Assembly (NCBI RefSeq): GCF_010015445.1
Contig: NC_053126.1
Coordinates: forward strand, 22,569,169 to 22,633,168
Reading direction: 5' to 3'
Length of the DNA: 64,000 bases
Source of the DNA: Perca fluviatilis
Lineage: Eukaryota; Chordata; Actinopteri; Perciformes; Percidae
The first letter of the stretch is position 1. Each line of letters starts with the position of its first letter. The notes under the pieces are model-generated. The model was not told the origin of the DNA and did not search any database. It saw only the letters and a program-made list of their open reading frames with translations. Below, piece by piece: positions 25,469-36,339 of the stretch. Made by a program: the position numbers and the translations under genes.

Positions 25469-25752
25469 CACAACGACATCAATCTCACGAGGAGACTTCT
25501 TGTCCGAAGACAGTGGTGTAGAGAGCGGAACGCAAGTCGGGAGAAAGGCGTTCTGGTAGTCTGTTGTTTTGGAGTATAGGCTACAGAAATGATAGGCTCC
25601 TGTTATCTAAAAGATTGTCAGTGCTGTGGTGGCTCAGTATTTAAATTATTTTGACAATGTGGATGAGGTCATTACAGTTCAATGACCGCCTGTATTCATT
25701 TGAGCCAGAGTATACGAACAAAGAGAGAGACAGACAAAAAGTGTTATTTTCA

Positions 25753-25806
25753 TCCTGGGGCTTTAGAAGAGCGAACAAGGCGTCTCCTCTGGGCTCGGTG
25801 AGTCAG
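25753..25806 (+). repeat. Direct repeat, copy 2
   Basis: It matches 24067-24125 ('tcctggggctttagaagagc...'). It lies in the loop of the fold-back element, which suggests the loop captured or was invaded by an unrelated sequence. Confidence 0.55.
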
Positions 25807-26098
25807 TGAAGCAGCGGCTGGAGGGCTGCGAGGATTGGGATATTGGTGGTGCTCCCGTGGGTGCTGTGCCCCTATATGCCCAAAGAATATGTTGTCAGGA
25901 GTGGGACCTGTTGCCGCCAGATTTCTGTGGTCTGGATGTGTCCAGTGATATACCTCGGACACTACACAACGCTGTGTCACCACGTCAGAGGATTTCCCCC
26001 TCTAATCAACATGAGCAAATACGAACCATTGTTTTTATTGAAAATCTTTTCGATGACACAAAACCATAATGGTACGAATTACTCCGCAGCTGCAGCCA

Positions 26099-26121
26099 CT
26101 CTCTCTCTCTCTCTCTCTCTC
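26099..26121 (+). repeat. (TC)n microsatellite
   Basis: A short CT run inside the fold-back element loop. Confidence 0.9.
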
Positions 26122-26271
26122 GTCCGGTCTTCGTCTGTATACTCTGGCTCAAATGAATATGGGTGGCCATCTAATGGAGCTCAGCGTAAGTTCTTTCAGG
26201 AAGACTTCAAATTCCTTTTTTCATCACTCCTAACTGATCAGCTGTTCCATGACATTCACTTGTCAGTAGTC

Positions 26272-26352
26272 AATCAGATTCAGCTGTTTCATTGGTAGTT
26301 AAACCAATCAGATTCAGCTGTTTCATTGGTAGTTAAACCAATCAGATTCAGC
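26272..26352 (+). repeat. 34-bp tandem repeat, about 2.3 copies
   Basis: 'aatcagattcagctgtttc' starts at 26272, 26306 and 26340, giving an exact 34-bp period. Each unit junction contains CCAAT. Confidence 0.9.
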
Positions 26353-26936
26353 CATTTGTCAGTTGTCGTGCGTCCCGCCTCCTCCCCTTCAACCACCGGT
26401 CGTCTCACCCATGTACTCCGGGTATCGTCAGCTAATTGCCACTCTCGATTGGTTCCTGTGCACCTTCATCACCACCACCAGTGTCTGGACTCCATCGGGG
26501 GATATGTTTGGGTTTCACTACCCCTTTATAACATATGGATTCGATGGAGTCTAATCTCCAGAGACTTAAACATTTCATATTTTGTCTGTACAATAAATAT
26601 GTTCATATTTGCAAGGAAGTCTCTCCTGATTGAAATTATGATGACCACATCCACATTGTCGAAATCATTTAAATATTGAGCACAACACAATCCTGTAATT
26701 TCTGTAGCCTATACTCCAAAAAAACATGCAGGCTCCTAGAACACCTTTCTTCCGACTGGCGTTTCACTCCCCACATCGTTGACGTCGGACAGAAGTCACC
26801 TCGTGAGATCGATGTTGTTGTCAAACACTTTTAATAACAATCTGAGCCTTTCAGTGGCAAAAAAAAATCACTTTTAGTGGACAAAAATCAAGGGTGCACA
26901 ATTGCCCCATTGGGTTACATTGCAGCTCCTCTTGGC

Positions 26937-27138
26937 TCTGATTCTAGGCTCTGAAACATCTAGACGTGATGGGAGACTTTATTCCATTACAGGTCATTTC
27001 AAAAAGAGAGAGCATTCCTATTCCATCCTATTTCCATCCCCTGCGACAGAGAGGGGAGTGGGTGAACTCCAGGAAGAGGTCTCACTACTTCAAATCCTGG
27101 TGTTTTTTTTTTTTCATTCTACCCACTGCAGCTTTGCC
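26937..27138 (-). mobile_element. MITE fragment ('gctgcagtgggtagaatg' end)
   Basis: On the minus strand it starts aaagctgcagtgggtagaatg followed by an A run, the start of a known fish MITE. The inner part is present but the far end is lost against the fold-back element. Confidence 0.45.
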
Positions 27139-27357
27139 TGCACCTTTTGGCATTGTTTGTAAAGTGTTTATATACTGCTTAGCATTTCATAATAAATCTA
27201 AATAAGAGGATGCACGCTCAGTTATCACTGCTTACTTTATAAAAAAAGATCAGGCCACCAGAAACTTTCAATTAAATCTAGCTTAGTTTCAAAATCTTGA
27301 GGCTAATGGGCTTTGTTTTTCGAGTAAAGAGAAGCAAAGAGAAACACAATGACTTTA

Positions 27358-28181
27358 AAAAGTCAGTCCTTCCAGAAAAAGTTTTTTTGTGATTGTTGCG
27401 GGCAAAAATCTTTGATTATGCGGCACGTTTTCTTAAAAAATGCGATGGAAAATGCGGGATATTTATGCAATTTTATGCGATAAAATTGCGGGAACTTGCA
27501 AAAAATGCAGGAACTTGCAAAAACTGCGGTTTGATGAAAAAGAGAAGAAAAAGTGATTCCCCCAACACCCTGCTTTTTTAAAACTTAATTTCCAAAAATA
27601 GTTTACAGATATTCAGTCATTGCAATAAGTAAACAAATAAGATACATAAATATATACAAATAATATAATATTAAAGTAAAAATAAAAGTAATAGTCTAAA
27701 CAGAGGGAAATAAAAGATACAAAAGAGACAGACTTTCAAAAATCGTTAATAATATAGACAGCAGGAGCACTTAAACAAAGACATGAGTAGACATCAGATA
27801 TTAAGATAGCTTTCTTATTGGATACCAACTTAAGAGACTCAAAGTACATGTCAAATTCAACCTCCAACACCTGCTTTTCGATGATGTTCACGTCGCGTAA
27901 TTATGTCACTTCATAACGTTCCTATGGCAACAGGGGAAAATGGCTGCTCTTGTGTGAAGTGAAGTAAACGCAACATTTTTCAACTTTCTGCTAAGATACA
28001 TGTGACTTTTTTGCAACGAAAATGCGGGGATTATGAAATCATGCAAGCACTGCATATTTTGCGCGGAAAGTGCGGCATATTTGAAAAAAATGCGGCCCCG
28101 CATGAATTATGCTGACTTTGGCTGATTATGCATTGAATTATGCGATTGCATAATCGCGTTTTTCTGGAGGGACTGAAAAGT
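27358..28181. mobile_element. 812-bp MITE with CAGTCC(T/C)TCCAGAAAAA ends
   Basis: The element is 27364-28175, with inverted ends of about 17 bp, flanked by aaaagt on both sides (27358-27363 and 28176-28181). The ends and internal 'gattatgcg'-rich arms match a widespread fish DNA transposon. No transposase frame. It is inserted in degenerate 'aagagaca' minisatellite DNA that continues to about 28320. Confidence 0.8.
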
Positions 28182-28320
28182 GCAAAATGACCATGAAGAG
28201 ACACAATATGACGTGAAGAGACAAAAAAATAAATAAATAATACGCAATACAACCATAAAGAGATTACTAAAAAGAGTCAAAACGACTAGAAAGATTTTCG
28301 GAAGGACCACAAAAAGACTA
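28182..28320 (-). repeat. Degenerate 'gaagagacacaa' minisatellite
   Basis: Irregular repeats of 'accataaagagac' type. The complementary pattern (tttgtgtctctttg) occurs at 51360-51580. Confidence 0.5.
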
Positions 28321-28322
28321 GG

Positions 28323-29060
28323 GCTGTAACTAATGATCATTTTCATTAACCATTAATCTGTCCATTATTTTTCGATTAATCGATTTGTTTTTTTAAATGT
28401 CGGAAAATGGTGAAAAATGTGTTTATTTGGCATTCATTTACAATGAATGAATAATGCATGCTAAGGTTTATTAGGCTATTGCAAAAAAAAAAAAAAAACA
28501 TTTTTACTCATTTTACTTTACTCTAATGTGCCACCCATTAAAAAGTTGTTAAACCCGCCTCTGGAAGTAGGCTAATTAACAACATTTAAGGGATTTTTGA
28601 TTCTTGGTTTAATGTTGTCAAAAACGATCTTCACTTTCAACGCAGAAGTGAGGAGAGAGACACGGACGTTAGACACGGCTGTCTCGTTTACGGTAAAAAC
28701 GTCCATAAATATTACTAAATGTAGCCTACTATTTAACTTACCTTTACGATGAGACTTCTCAAACCGTGGTCTTCTTAAGCCCGGTCTCGAACGTTGATTT
28801 AGGATTTATTGATTGAAACAACGCGAGAGGAGCAGCTGCAGTTGGTTTATTCCCTGTCAGGACGTGTTTTATTTTCATCCTCAGACGTAAAACAGTCCGC
28901 TCCGGTCCTCCGGTGTGTTTGTCAGTGAGTTTTTTCCCCTCCGTCTGTTCTCGGACCGACTGATGCACTGAAGTCACCACTGCAACATTATAACAGTCCC
29001 TCCGTCTCTTGCTTGTAACTAGGTAACAGCTAAGGCTGCTGCATGGAGTCAAGAGGAGGT
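28323..29060 (+). mobile_element. hAT-like element, left end and internal fragment
   Basis: It starts TAGGGCTGTAACTAATGATC, the left end of a common fish hAT family, followed by attaatcgat-rich subterminal DNA. No matching right end is found in the next kilobase, so it is truncated. An 'attgattgacagaaaatgat' block at about 60702 seems to be the opposite part of another copy. Confidence 0.5.
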
Positions 29061-29070
29061 GTTGAAATAC

Positions 29071-29138
<68 letters not shown>

Positions 29139-29195
29139 CGCGTGTTTGTGTGCGCGCTCTTGTGTGTGTGTGTGTGTGTGTGTGTGCGTGCGCGT
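29071..29195 (+). repeat. (GT)n microsatellite, compound
   Basis: Two GT runs are separated by gcgtgcgcgtgttt-type interruptions. It probably marks the decayed end of the hAT-like fragment before it. Confidence 0.95.
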
Positions 29196-29199
29196 GTAT

Positions 29200-29639
29200 G
29201 TTTGTGTTATATCTTGGACCATTTAAAGATTTAATAGCCTAAGTAATATTTCTGCATTAAAATGTCTAAAAATCCCTATATATAATTAATAATTTTACTA
29301 TAAATTAATTATTGATTATTTATGAATAAATAATTATATTTGGAATAATGTAAGTACGCACTTACATTATCCCAAATGTTTCCAACAATGTTTAAACCCT
29401 GAGAATCTGTAAATTTAATAAATTACGTGTTTGGCCGCCTGTTATTGGCGTCATATAACCATAAAACCCCTCTAGTTGCTCGAACTTCCGTCAAACATGG
29501 GAAATGCCCGGAAACACTAGATGATATGTTGTAGAGTAATTGTCAATAATACAATGTCAAAGAAATATACTTATATTTAAATATATTTATAAAAACAGTA
29601 ATACTGCATTTTTTTCTAGCTAGCTGAATGGGTATAAGA
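29200..29639. other. AT-rich DNA without recognised features
   Basis: Nothing identifiable apart from 'cacttacattatccc'-type short inverted repeats near 29350-29375. Confidence 0.4.
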
Positions 29640-29899
29640 TGAATCTAATTTTGAGTTAGACCAGCTAGCACACTCCAGTCCGTTTGCCTCACTCCCAGGC
29701 GCTTAGAGACTTCAGTCGGGATGATAGCGGGCAACAGCCCCTGGGACACAGCCACAGTAAGCCCCCAGCCAGCAACTATAGCAACACGTACCCAGCCAGC
29801 AAAAATCCCAGCGCAGGGTGCTAACGACGCTAGCAGCAATAACAGAAGTAAATCTTCCAGCAGCAGGGAATAAAGTTACATCAAACACTTTTACCCCCG

Positions 29900-30343
29900 A
29901 TGTTAAAACATCCAAGAGGGGACACAGATATGTGAAAAATATCGTATTTGTTCTGCAACTGCAGCACATTTCCAGAGCATGGACACAACAAGAAAAACAG
30001 ACCATGTGTTCCTTACAGAAGTCATGTTAGCCCAAAACACACATCTCCTCTCCTCCGACATTGGATGTCCTATGGAAGAAACAACTAAATGATTCAAGAG
30101 GTCAAAGATGGGGCTCTCTCTCATTAGCATCAGGCTAGCAGGAGGTGTCTCTGTGGATGCATGTGAACTGTTGCGGTAGTTTAGGATAAAGTTGTGCACT
30201 CTCTGAATTAGTGTTCCTTGTTTCAATGTATCAAATGCATGTTTCATGAGCTGAACAAACCTTTCAGCAACGCCCTTTGTTGCAGGGATGTAGGGAGCTG
30301 AGTTTATGTGTTGCACTTAGCTTGTAGAAATCCAGACATTTCA
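29900..30343 (-). pseudogene. gypsy integrase, C-terminal piece
   Basis: The minus-strand reading contains a block of the type N-S-A-P-Y-x-P-A-T-x-G-V-A-E-R-F, a signature of Ty3/gypsy integrases just after the second catalytic Asp region. The frame is open for 137 codons from 30316 but contains no start of its own. Confidence 0.75.
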
Positions 30344-31321
30344 TGTGACACCAGTGTTGGGAAGGATACTTTCAAAACGTATTTCGTTACAGAATACAGA
30401 ATACATGCCCACAAATGTAATTTGTAACGTATTCCGTTACGTTACTCAATCTGAGTAACGTATTCTGAATACTTGGATTACTTCAGGATTACTTCCACAT
30501 TGAATTGCGTTTTATAAGTGTAGGAATGCAGCTATCACATCCAGCTTACTAAACAGGCCTATAATGGTGTGTTCTTTTTATTCCAACTAGCTGAATGTGT
30601 ACCTGAACTAGCAGATAAATTATTGTATTGGTAGTCCCGAACTGCATACTACAAAAATCTAACCGCAGTCTTGCTACCACGAGCTAATTTTAGCTAACGT
30701 TAGCTAGCATGTCAAACGGGGCTAGTCAGTCTTTAAACGGCTCTGGAGCTAGTAAATCAGCACGTAGGAGAATGTAAAGTCGCACGTCAATGTTAAAAAA
30801 GCAAGGTGACCAGTAAAACTACAGCAGACGACTACCCTTGGCTAATTAAAAAAATAGCTTACTTTAAGATGCTTCTTCAGGTTGGAGGTGGAGTAATTTG
30901 GACGCTGAAAGGAGGTTGGTTGCTGGCAAGCACTGGTTGCACTGCACAGTTATATTTCATTCTCCCTGTTCGTTCTTTGTGAAATGCTGTTTGAATTTCC
31001 AAGATAGAAACTTATTCCTGCCCTGGCTCTGTCGTGCCGGTTCCGACTCCATTGTGACTGATCACGCAAATAGCTATTTTTTTCGATTTCATATCGGGGC
31101 TTCTGGAAAATGCATAGAGTTGCCTTAATTTAGTCAGAGTGAATAAACTCGTGAAACAGAGAAGTATCGTCATGTAATCCATTGATTTCAACAATGTAAC
31201 TGTATTCTAAATACCAACTATTTAAATTGTAACTGTAACGGAATACAGTTACTCATAATTTGTATTCTGAATACGTAACGCCGTTACATGTATTCCGTTA
31301 CTCCCCAACACTGTGTGACAC
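30344..31321. mobile_element. 962-bp hAT element (non-autonomous) with perfect 8-bp target duplication
   Basis: The element is 30352-31313, with ends CAGTGTTGGG and CCCAACACTG. It is flanked by tgtgacac at 30344-30351 and 31314-31321. Subterminal 'tattccgttac' repeats occur in both ends. It interrupts the gypsy integrase reading. Confidence 0.92.
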
Positions 31322-31339
31322 AAGTTGAGGTATATTGAC

Positions 31340-32988
31340 CAGGGGTCTCATTTATAAACGTGGCGTATGCACAAAATGGGGCTGAAAATGTGCGTACGCC
31401 ACTTCCCACGCAAAGGTTGTGATTTATAAAAAAATGAATGTGCGGGAGAATGTGCGGTCCTCCATGCAAACTCTGACCCATGCGTACGCTCATTTTGGAG
31501 ACAATGGGAATTGGTGACGCAGATGGTGAGGTGGTGAATTGAAGTCAGACTACAGAAAGTAAATGTGGGCATAACGATTACTCTTAATATTTTCAAGTAT
31601 TGATGTCTCACGCACATTTCTTTACTCCATATCATCCACGTTATCATGAAGATTAAATCCAGCAGTGTTATTTGCGCTTGTACTGAGTGATACTTGTTCC
31701 ATAAACACCTCTTAAATCTAAATTCTTTCTTAATTCCTTCTTAATATTTAATCGGCCCTGTCTCACCATCACATTGTCCGTTACGGAGCGCAGGAGGAGG
31801 AGATGGCCCGACTGCATAGAATACAGGATAGCATCAAATACCATAGCATTAGATAACTGCAGAACACAGTGTAAATAACTAAATATCTGTCTTTAATACT
31901 GTGCATATATCATCAAATGTCAAAGTCTGAAAATACAGCCGTTAAGCTCTCACGCAATCGTTACAATTGATGTCCTCGTTATCGGTCCGAACTTTAACAC
32001 TGTTCGTGACCAAACCTGCATAAAGAAAAGTGTGTTTCCCTGAGACTTTCGTCTTCAAATTGTATCTCGGGGAGGGGGATACCACTAGTTGATGCTGTGA
32101 TTTTGGCAAGGTGTCTACAATCACAAATTGTTGTAAACATATAAATACTGCGGTGAACCCGTGTGTGATGCTGCATGATGGCCCTGCAGGAGGACTACGC
32201 CAATGGAAGAAATAGTAGAGAAAGAGGCTTCAGGGACCATGACGATGACTGGCTAATATGCCGATTTAAATTCCCTAAAGCTGAGCTCTTGGATCTATGT
32301 ACTGAATTGGGTCCAGTAGAGAGGGCAACGCGCCGGAGCCGTGCCATCCCGGTCCAAATACAGGTCGTTGCCACTCGGGGGGCAACCGGCTGTTTCCAGA
32401 GGGAAATGTCAGACAGTTAAGTGTTTTATATAAATATTATATATAATCTTCAACTTTATTGCGAGGCTTCTTTGGATATAATACAGTATATAGTTCTGTT
32501 AAAGCTTATCATTATCATATAGGGCTGGTATATCGAAGCTGTCCCTGAGTGCCGTAATGCCCGCTGTTTTGGAAGGTAATATTAATATAGGTAGTCTATA
32601 GATCAGGTTACCCTACACTGTGCAAGAACAGGCCGAAATTAGAATTCAATTTGCAGCAATTCACCAGCGTCTGAGAAGTTTTTTGTTTTTACCCCGCCAG
32701 TCGTCATGATTTGGCATAAAGAACAACTGCCAGGCCATTTACATACTGAGGTGTTTTGCATTGACTATTTATGGTTAAAAATGGGCGTGTACAGGCTGAT
32801 TACAGGCTGATTCACGTACGCACACTTGTGGGTAATCTATGATTTATAAAGGGAACATTGCTTACAGATGTGCATACGCACGGTTTTATAAATCTCATTT
32901 TGTTTTTGCTGTACGCCATTTTTGGCTTTTGGGCATACGTACACTTTTAGTAAGGATCCTACGCACAGTTTTATGAATGAGACCCCAA
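31340..32988 (+). mobile_element. PIF/Harbinger element with HARBI1-like fragment
   Basis: Inverted ends GGGTCTCATTTATAAA (31343) and the complement near 32985 (GGGTCTCATTCATAAAA) enclose about 1.64 kb. The flanks are cag (31340-31342) and caa (32986-32988), a likely 3-bp target duplication with one change. Subterminal 'tgcgtacg' motifs recur at both ends. It sits inside the gypsy integrase region. Confidence 0.8.
32175..32420 (+). pseudogene. HARBI1-like transposase, N-terminal fragment
   Basis: An 81-codon frame contains DDDWLICRFKFPKAELLDLC, followed by an ELGP block, which resembles the N-terminal region of fish Harbinger transposases. The catalytic DDE part is missing, so the element is non-autonomous. 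The start ATG is the second of two. Confidence 0.65.
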
Positions 32989-33590
32989 CTGTGCAGGATA
33001 TCCAAAGCAACTAAACATTTCACCTAGCTTCCGGATTGTCTTCTTTGTTGTATTTGATCTCATGATAGCCACCTCTGGCCATTTAAATACTGTATGCATC
33101 AACAGCAACAAGGAATATTCTGTCCTCAAATGGACAAGTGAAATCAATGTGCACACAATGCCATGGCTCCTGTGGGAACTCCCAAGAGGAGCTAGAAGTG
33201 GGTTGTTTTGGACTTTGTGGGAAGATGAACAGCTTTTGGCCATATCTTCAATCTGTTTATCCATATTTGCCAACAAAATGTAGCTTCTTATTATTTCCTT
33301 CATTCGTACTATTACTATATGTGTCTTGAATGAAGTTGCTGCAACACTTTGGTGCAAAGTGACAGTGAAATGATGATGTCCAAGCCTGCATATAACTCAG
33401 GATCATTGTGCATCTCCTTTTTAACCTGTACAGCTGAAAAGGGTGCTCTCCTACCTCCCTGATGTAGAATATGTCTACAGTGTTTGACTCCAGCTTTGTG
33501 ACACTGAGTGGTAATCTGGATAAACCATCTGCGTTGCAATGAGAGTCTGACTTGCGATACTTAATGTCGTACAAATGTGCTGACAGCAAA
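32989..33590 (-). pseudogene. gypsy RNase H end and integrase N-terminal piece
   Basis: Two overlapping frames (33589-33257 and 33357-32990) show the RNase H tail (ADGLSRLP) and then the integrase block with 'KWPEVAIM' and 'FGYPAQL'. The reading stops at the Harbinger border and resumes beyond it. Confidence 0.75.
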
Positions 33591-34500
33591 GCCCACCTCT
33601 GCAGTCAGGATGCAACGAGAGACAGTATTCCATGTGTGTTGGCCGAGGATGATCGTGAGAGGTCAGTGGTCGTTGTTGTTAGGAGCATAAACTTCCTTCC
33701 ATACAGGTGCTGATGTAATTTTCTGACTCAAAAAACAATGCTAAGTGCCTCTTGTTCTTATTGAGCATGACAAGTTTCTTCCTTGTTCAATGTCCTTGAT
33801 GCAAAAGCAATTGGCTTTTCCTCAACATCCAGCTGTACATGAGAGATAACTGTCCCCACTACGCAAGGAGAGGCGTCACAGGCAAGCTGAAGTGAAAATG
33901 CTGGGTGGAAGTGAGTCAGGATCTCTAGCGTAGTCAACTGTCCAATTCTATATTTTATCTTGGCAGAGCAGTACGTGCAGCGGTTGTAGCAGTGATGCCA
34001 AGTTGGGAAGGAAACGTCTGTAATTGTTTAGGATAGCATCTGACAGGCGTTCTGTCATAGAAGTGCAATTTGCGATGGTGCAGTGTGTAGCCCCTTAGTG
34101 CCTATGCCCCAGGTATTCCACAGATGGTCAAAAAACATTTTTCCTTACGCACTCTTAAGCCATATAGTAGTACTAGAGTAGTTTCCAAGTTGCTCAGATG
34201 CTCTTCATTCCAGTCCATAGCTTGCTGGACCAGTGCCATGGCTGACATGATGCCAAAAGGCAGTCTGCATTATGTGAAAGTCTCTTATGTGTTTTAATGG
34301 TCAGCATGCCATGTGATTTCAGCCTGATTGAGATCTATATTGCTGAATTGTTGTCCCCCAATCAGTCTAGCAAACAAGTTGTTTATTAGAGGAAATAGAT
34401 ATTGCTCTGCTGCTAGCAGGACCGGATTCCCTCATCCTTTTTGGGTACTGGAACGATGGGAATTGCCCACTCCCTTATAGTCACAGCGTATCGTGTGTTT
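33591..34500 (-). pseudogene. gypsy reverse transcriptase remnant
   Basis: Short conserved blocks (V-P-V-P-K-K-D, LPFG, YGLRVRKEKC) occur in RT order but in shifting frames with many stops. The YxDD catalytic block was not identified. Confidence 0.6.
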
Positions 34501-34504
34501 TTTC

Positions 34505-34690
34505 AGGCAAAATCTTAAACTGAAAAGTAACTACAGCTGTCAGATATATGCAGTAAAGTAAAAAGTAAAATATTTTCCCTCTGAAATGAAAATGATAAGG
34601 TGTTCAAACCTTCAAATACTAAAGTAGAGTATAGGTACCTGAAACTTTTGCTTAAGTACAGTAAAGTTATAATCCTAAAGTTTTTCATTA
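34505..34690. mobile_element. hAT-like repeat fragment
   Basis: 'agctgtcagatatatgcagt' and 'aaaagtaaaatattt' match 42064-42110. It abuts the broken end of the gypsy reverse transcriptase. Confidence 0.5.
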
Positions 34691-35109
34691 CATTTTTTTT
34701 AAACTATTTATGTTGCAATTCATTTATTGTTTTCTTTCATCAGTAATTGTCATTCATTGTATTTACGTGAGTAATTAACTGTCTGTATCTCTATGTGGTA
34801 GTTTTAATTGTTAGTGGCAGAGTATGCTGCTCCTGTGCTTGATTAAAATTGCCTTCATAAGCATGAGGGATTTAGAGAAAATGAGGCAGTATGTTATCAA
34901 GCATGACGGTTTCTGTTACTTAGCCTATCCTCACTGATAAATGGGGTGGACAAAATAACAGAAACACCTGTCAGTATTACATTTCAACAAATGGCAAACA
35001 GCCAAAGTTATCTTTATTTTATTACTTGATGCAATAAAACTGCAAAGCTGATTCTAAACGAGTCATAATATCATATGCACACCCAATGTTCATGAGATGG
35101 TCAACAAAC
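34691..35109. other. AT-rich DNA without recognised features
   Basis: No gene or repeat was recognised. Confidence 0.4.
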
Positions 35110-35264
35110 TGTTTTTAGTGGGTGCCCACATAGCTCAATTGGTAGAGTGGGTGCCCATATATAGCGGTTTACTCCTCTCATCTCCCCTTTCATGTCTTCA
35201 GCTGTCCTGTCAAATAAAAGGATAAAATGCCCCCCCAAAAAATTAAAAAAAATTGTTTTTAGTG
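35110..35264 (+). mobile_element. tRNA-derived SINE, copy 2, internally deleted, 11-bp target duplication
   Basis: The SINE at 35121-35253 keeps the A box (tagctcaattggtagagtg) and the A-rich tail but lacks the B-box segment present in the copy at 25268-25459. Flanks are tgtttttagtg at 35110-35120 and 35254-35264. Confidence 0.85.
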
Positions 35265-36180
35265 CTGTAAATAAAATAAGAGCAGGCATTTTTATTATAA
35301 TATTTTTTTATAGCTCTCCGTACATGGGTATTTCACAGCCTGTAGATGATATAGCTCCTGCTTTGTTGCTACAGATCTGGCTGATTGGTGCCGAGGATCT
35401 TGTTAAGCAGATCAACATCTGCCTTTCAGATGCATGGATTTAGCAACAGTGCAACAGATCAATAGATTGTTAAGTGTGTCGAAGTAGCCCTCTGACATTA
35501 TCACTTTTCCCATAAACCGTTCTCTGCTGTAAAGGATTTATCTTCTTTCAAGGCTACAAATGAGGCAATCGCTGTCGTTAAAATGACGATGAGAACAGTG
35601 AGGATCAGCCCATCTGTTGATGCATATGTGTGTGTGTGTGTGTGTGTGTGTGGTCTGTCAGATTAAGATTCATTTCACATTTCACATGAAACTGCCATTA
35701 CATAAGAGTGCCCTCTGCACAGGCAGTTACAGAAAGTGTACCCTGCATCAGAAAGTGGGCGGACATTTCTTAGCGCAGCGCTTTCCTACTTGTATATTTA
35801 GAAAACCACTCAACAAACTGCCTTTGTGTATTTCATTTCAGCGGCCCCTTTGAACAAAAGCGGTAGTGTTTTTACTAGACCTTTCTGTCGTAAAGATCTT
35901 TTCTAGCGAGTGCCAGCTGGTGCTGAAATGTAATGTCCACGAGAGGAAAACGTGTATTACCCACTGTATAACTGAGTTATCGTTACCGGGAGGTCATATA
36001 GTTGCAATGAATGTTCTGCTCAGACAGAAAATCATTAATTTACAATGAGAGAATATGTTACAGATGCATCGTTGCATTTCAAGTGTTGCATACAGTAACT
36101 TAGCCTACTTTGGATGTCTCGTGAGCTAAACCGGGTAATGTTATCACTGTCACTGTGTCTGGAGCCAAGGCATTAAGAGT
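35265..36180. other. Intergenic DNA with a (GT)n run
   Basis: It holds a (TG)n tract at 35625-35652. No gene is seen. Open frames here are short and featureless. Confidence 0.45.
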
Positions 36181-36189
36181 TTGTTGTAG

Positions 36190-36330
36190 CAACCAACATA
36201 ATAATAATACTACATATAGCGCCTTTCATGAATCCCAAGGACGCTTTACACAAGTACAGGGGGACAAAAAGAAATTAGTAGGCCAACACAAACATGGACT
36301 GAAAAGAAAGAAAAACTGGGCACTAAATGG
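36190..36330 (+). repeat. Dispersed fish repeat ('tatagcgcctttcatga')
   Basis: The 'gcgcctttcatgaatcccaa' and 'ggacgctttacaca' blocks belong to a repeat commonly met in fish genomes. The class was not determined from the sequence. Confidence 0.35.
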
Positions 36331-36339
36331 AAGGACGAT

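Larger units (their letters stand above)
25028..26936. mobile_element. 1.9-kb fold-back element with TTAA left end, carrying a SINE
   Basis: Arms of at least 230 bp are inverted: 25165-25610 (interrupted by a SINE) pairs with 26697-26930. For example, 'ggggcaattgtgcaccctt' lies in the left arm and its complement in the right. Further in, 'attcatttgagccagagtat' (about 25696) pairs with its complement near 26135. The left border is probably TTAA at 25028-25031; the right border is unclear. It is non-coding and resembles a common percomorph MITE. Confidence 0.65.
29640..34500 (-). mobile_element. Decayed Ty3/gypsy retrotransposon pol region, split by two DNA transposons
   Basis: Reading the minus strand from 34500 downwards gives pieces of one pol gene in the normal order. 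Reverse transcriptase: P-V-P-K-K-D near 34465-34430, LPFG near 34265. RNase H end: HCNADGLSRLP near 33540. Integrase N-terminal and catalytic pieces: 33357-32990. Integrase after the catalytic core: 30343-29900, with GVAERF. Frameshifts and stops are frequent. The integrase reading is interrupted by a Harbinger element (31343-32985) and a hAT element (30352-31313). No LTR was recognised; the left boundary is approximate. The right part is cut off by a hAT-like fragment at about 34505. Confidence 0.8.

Noticed and set aside
25843..26298. 151-codon open frame on the plus strand
   Set aside because: It spans the loop of a fold-back element and a (TC)n run, with no family resemblance.
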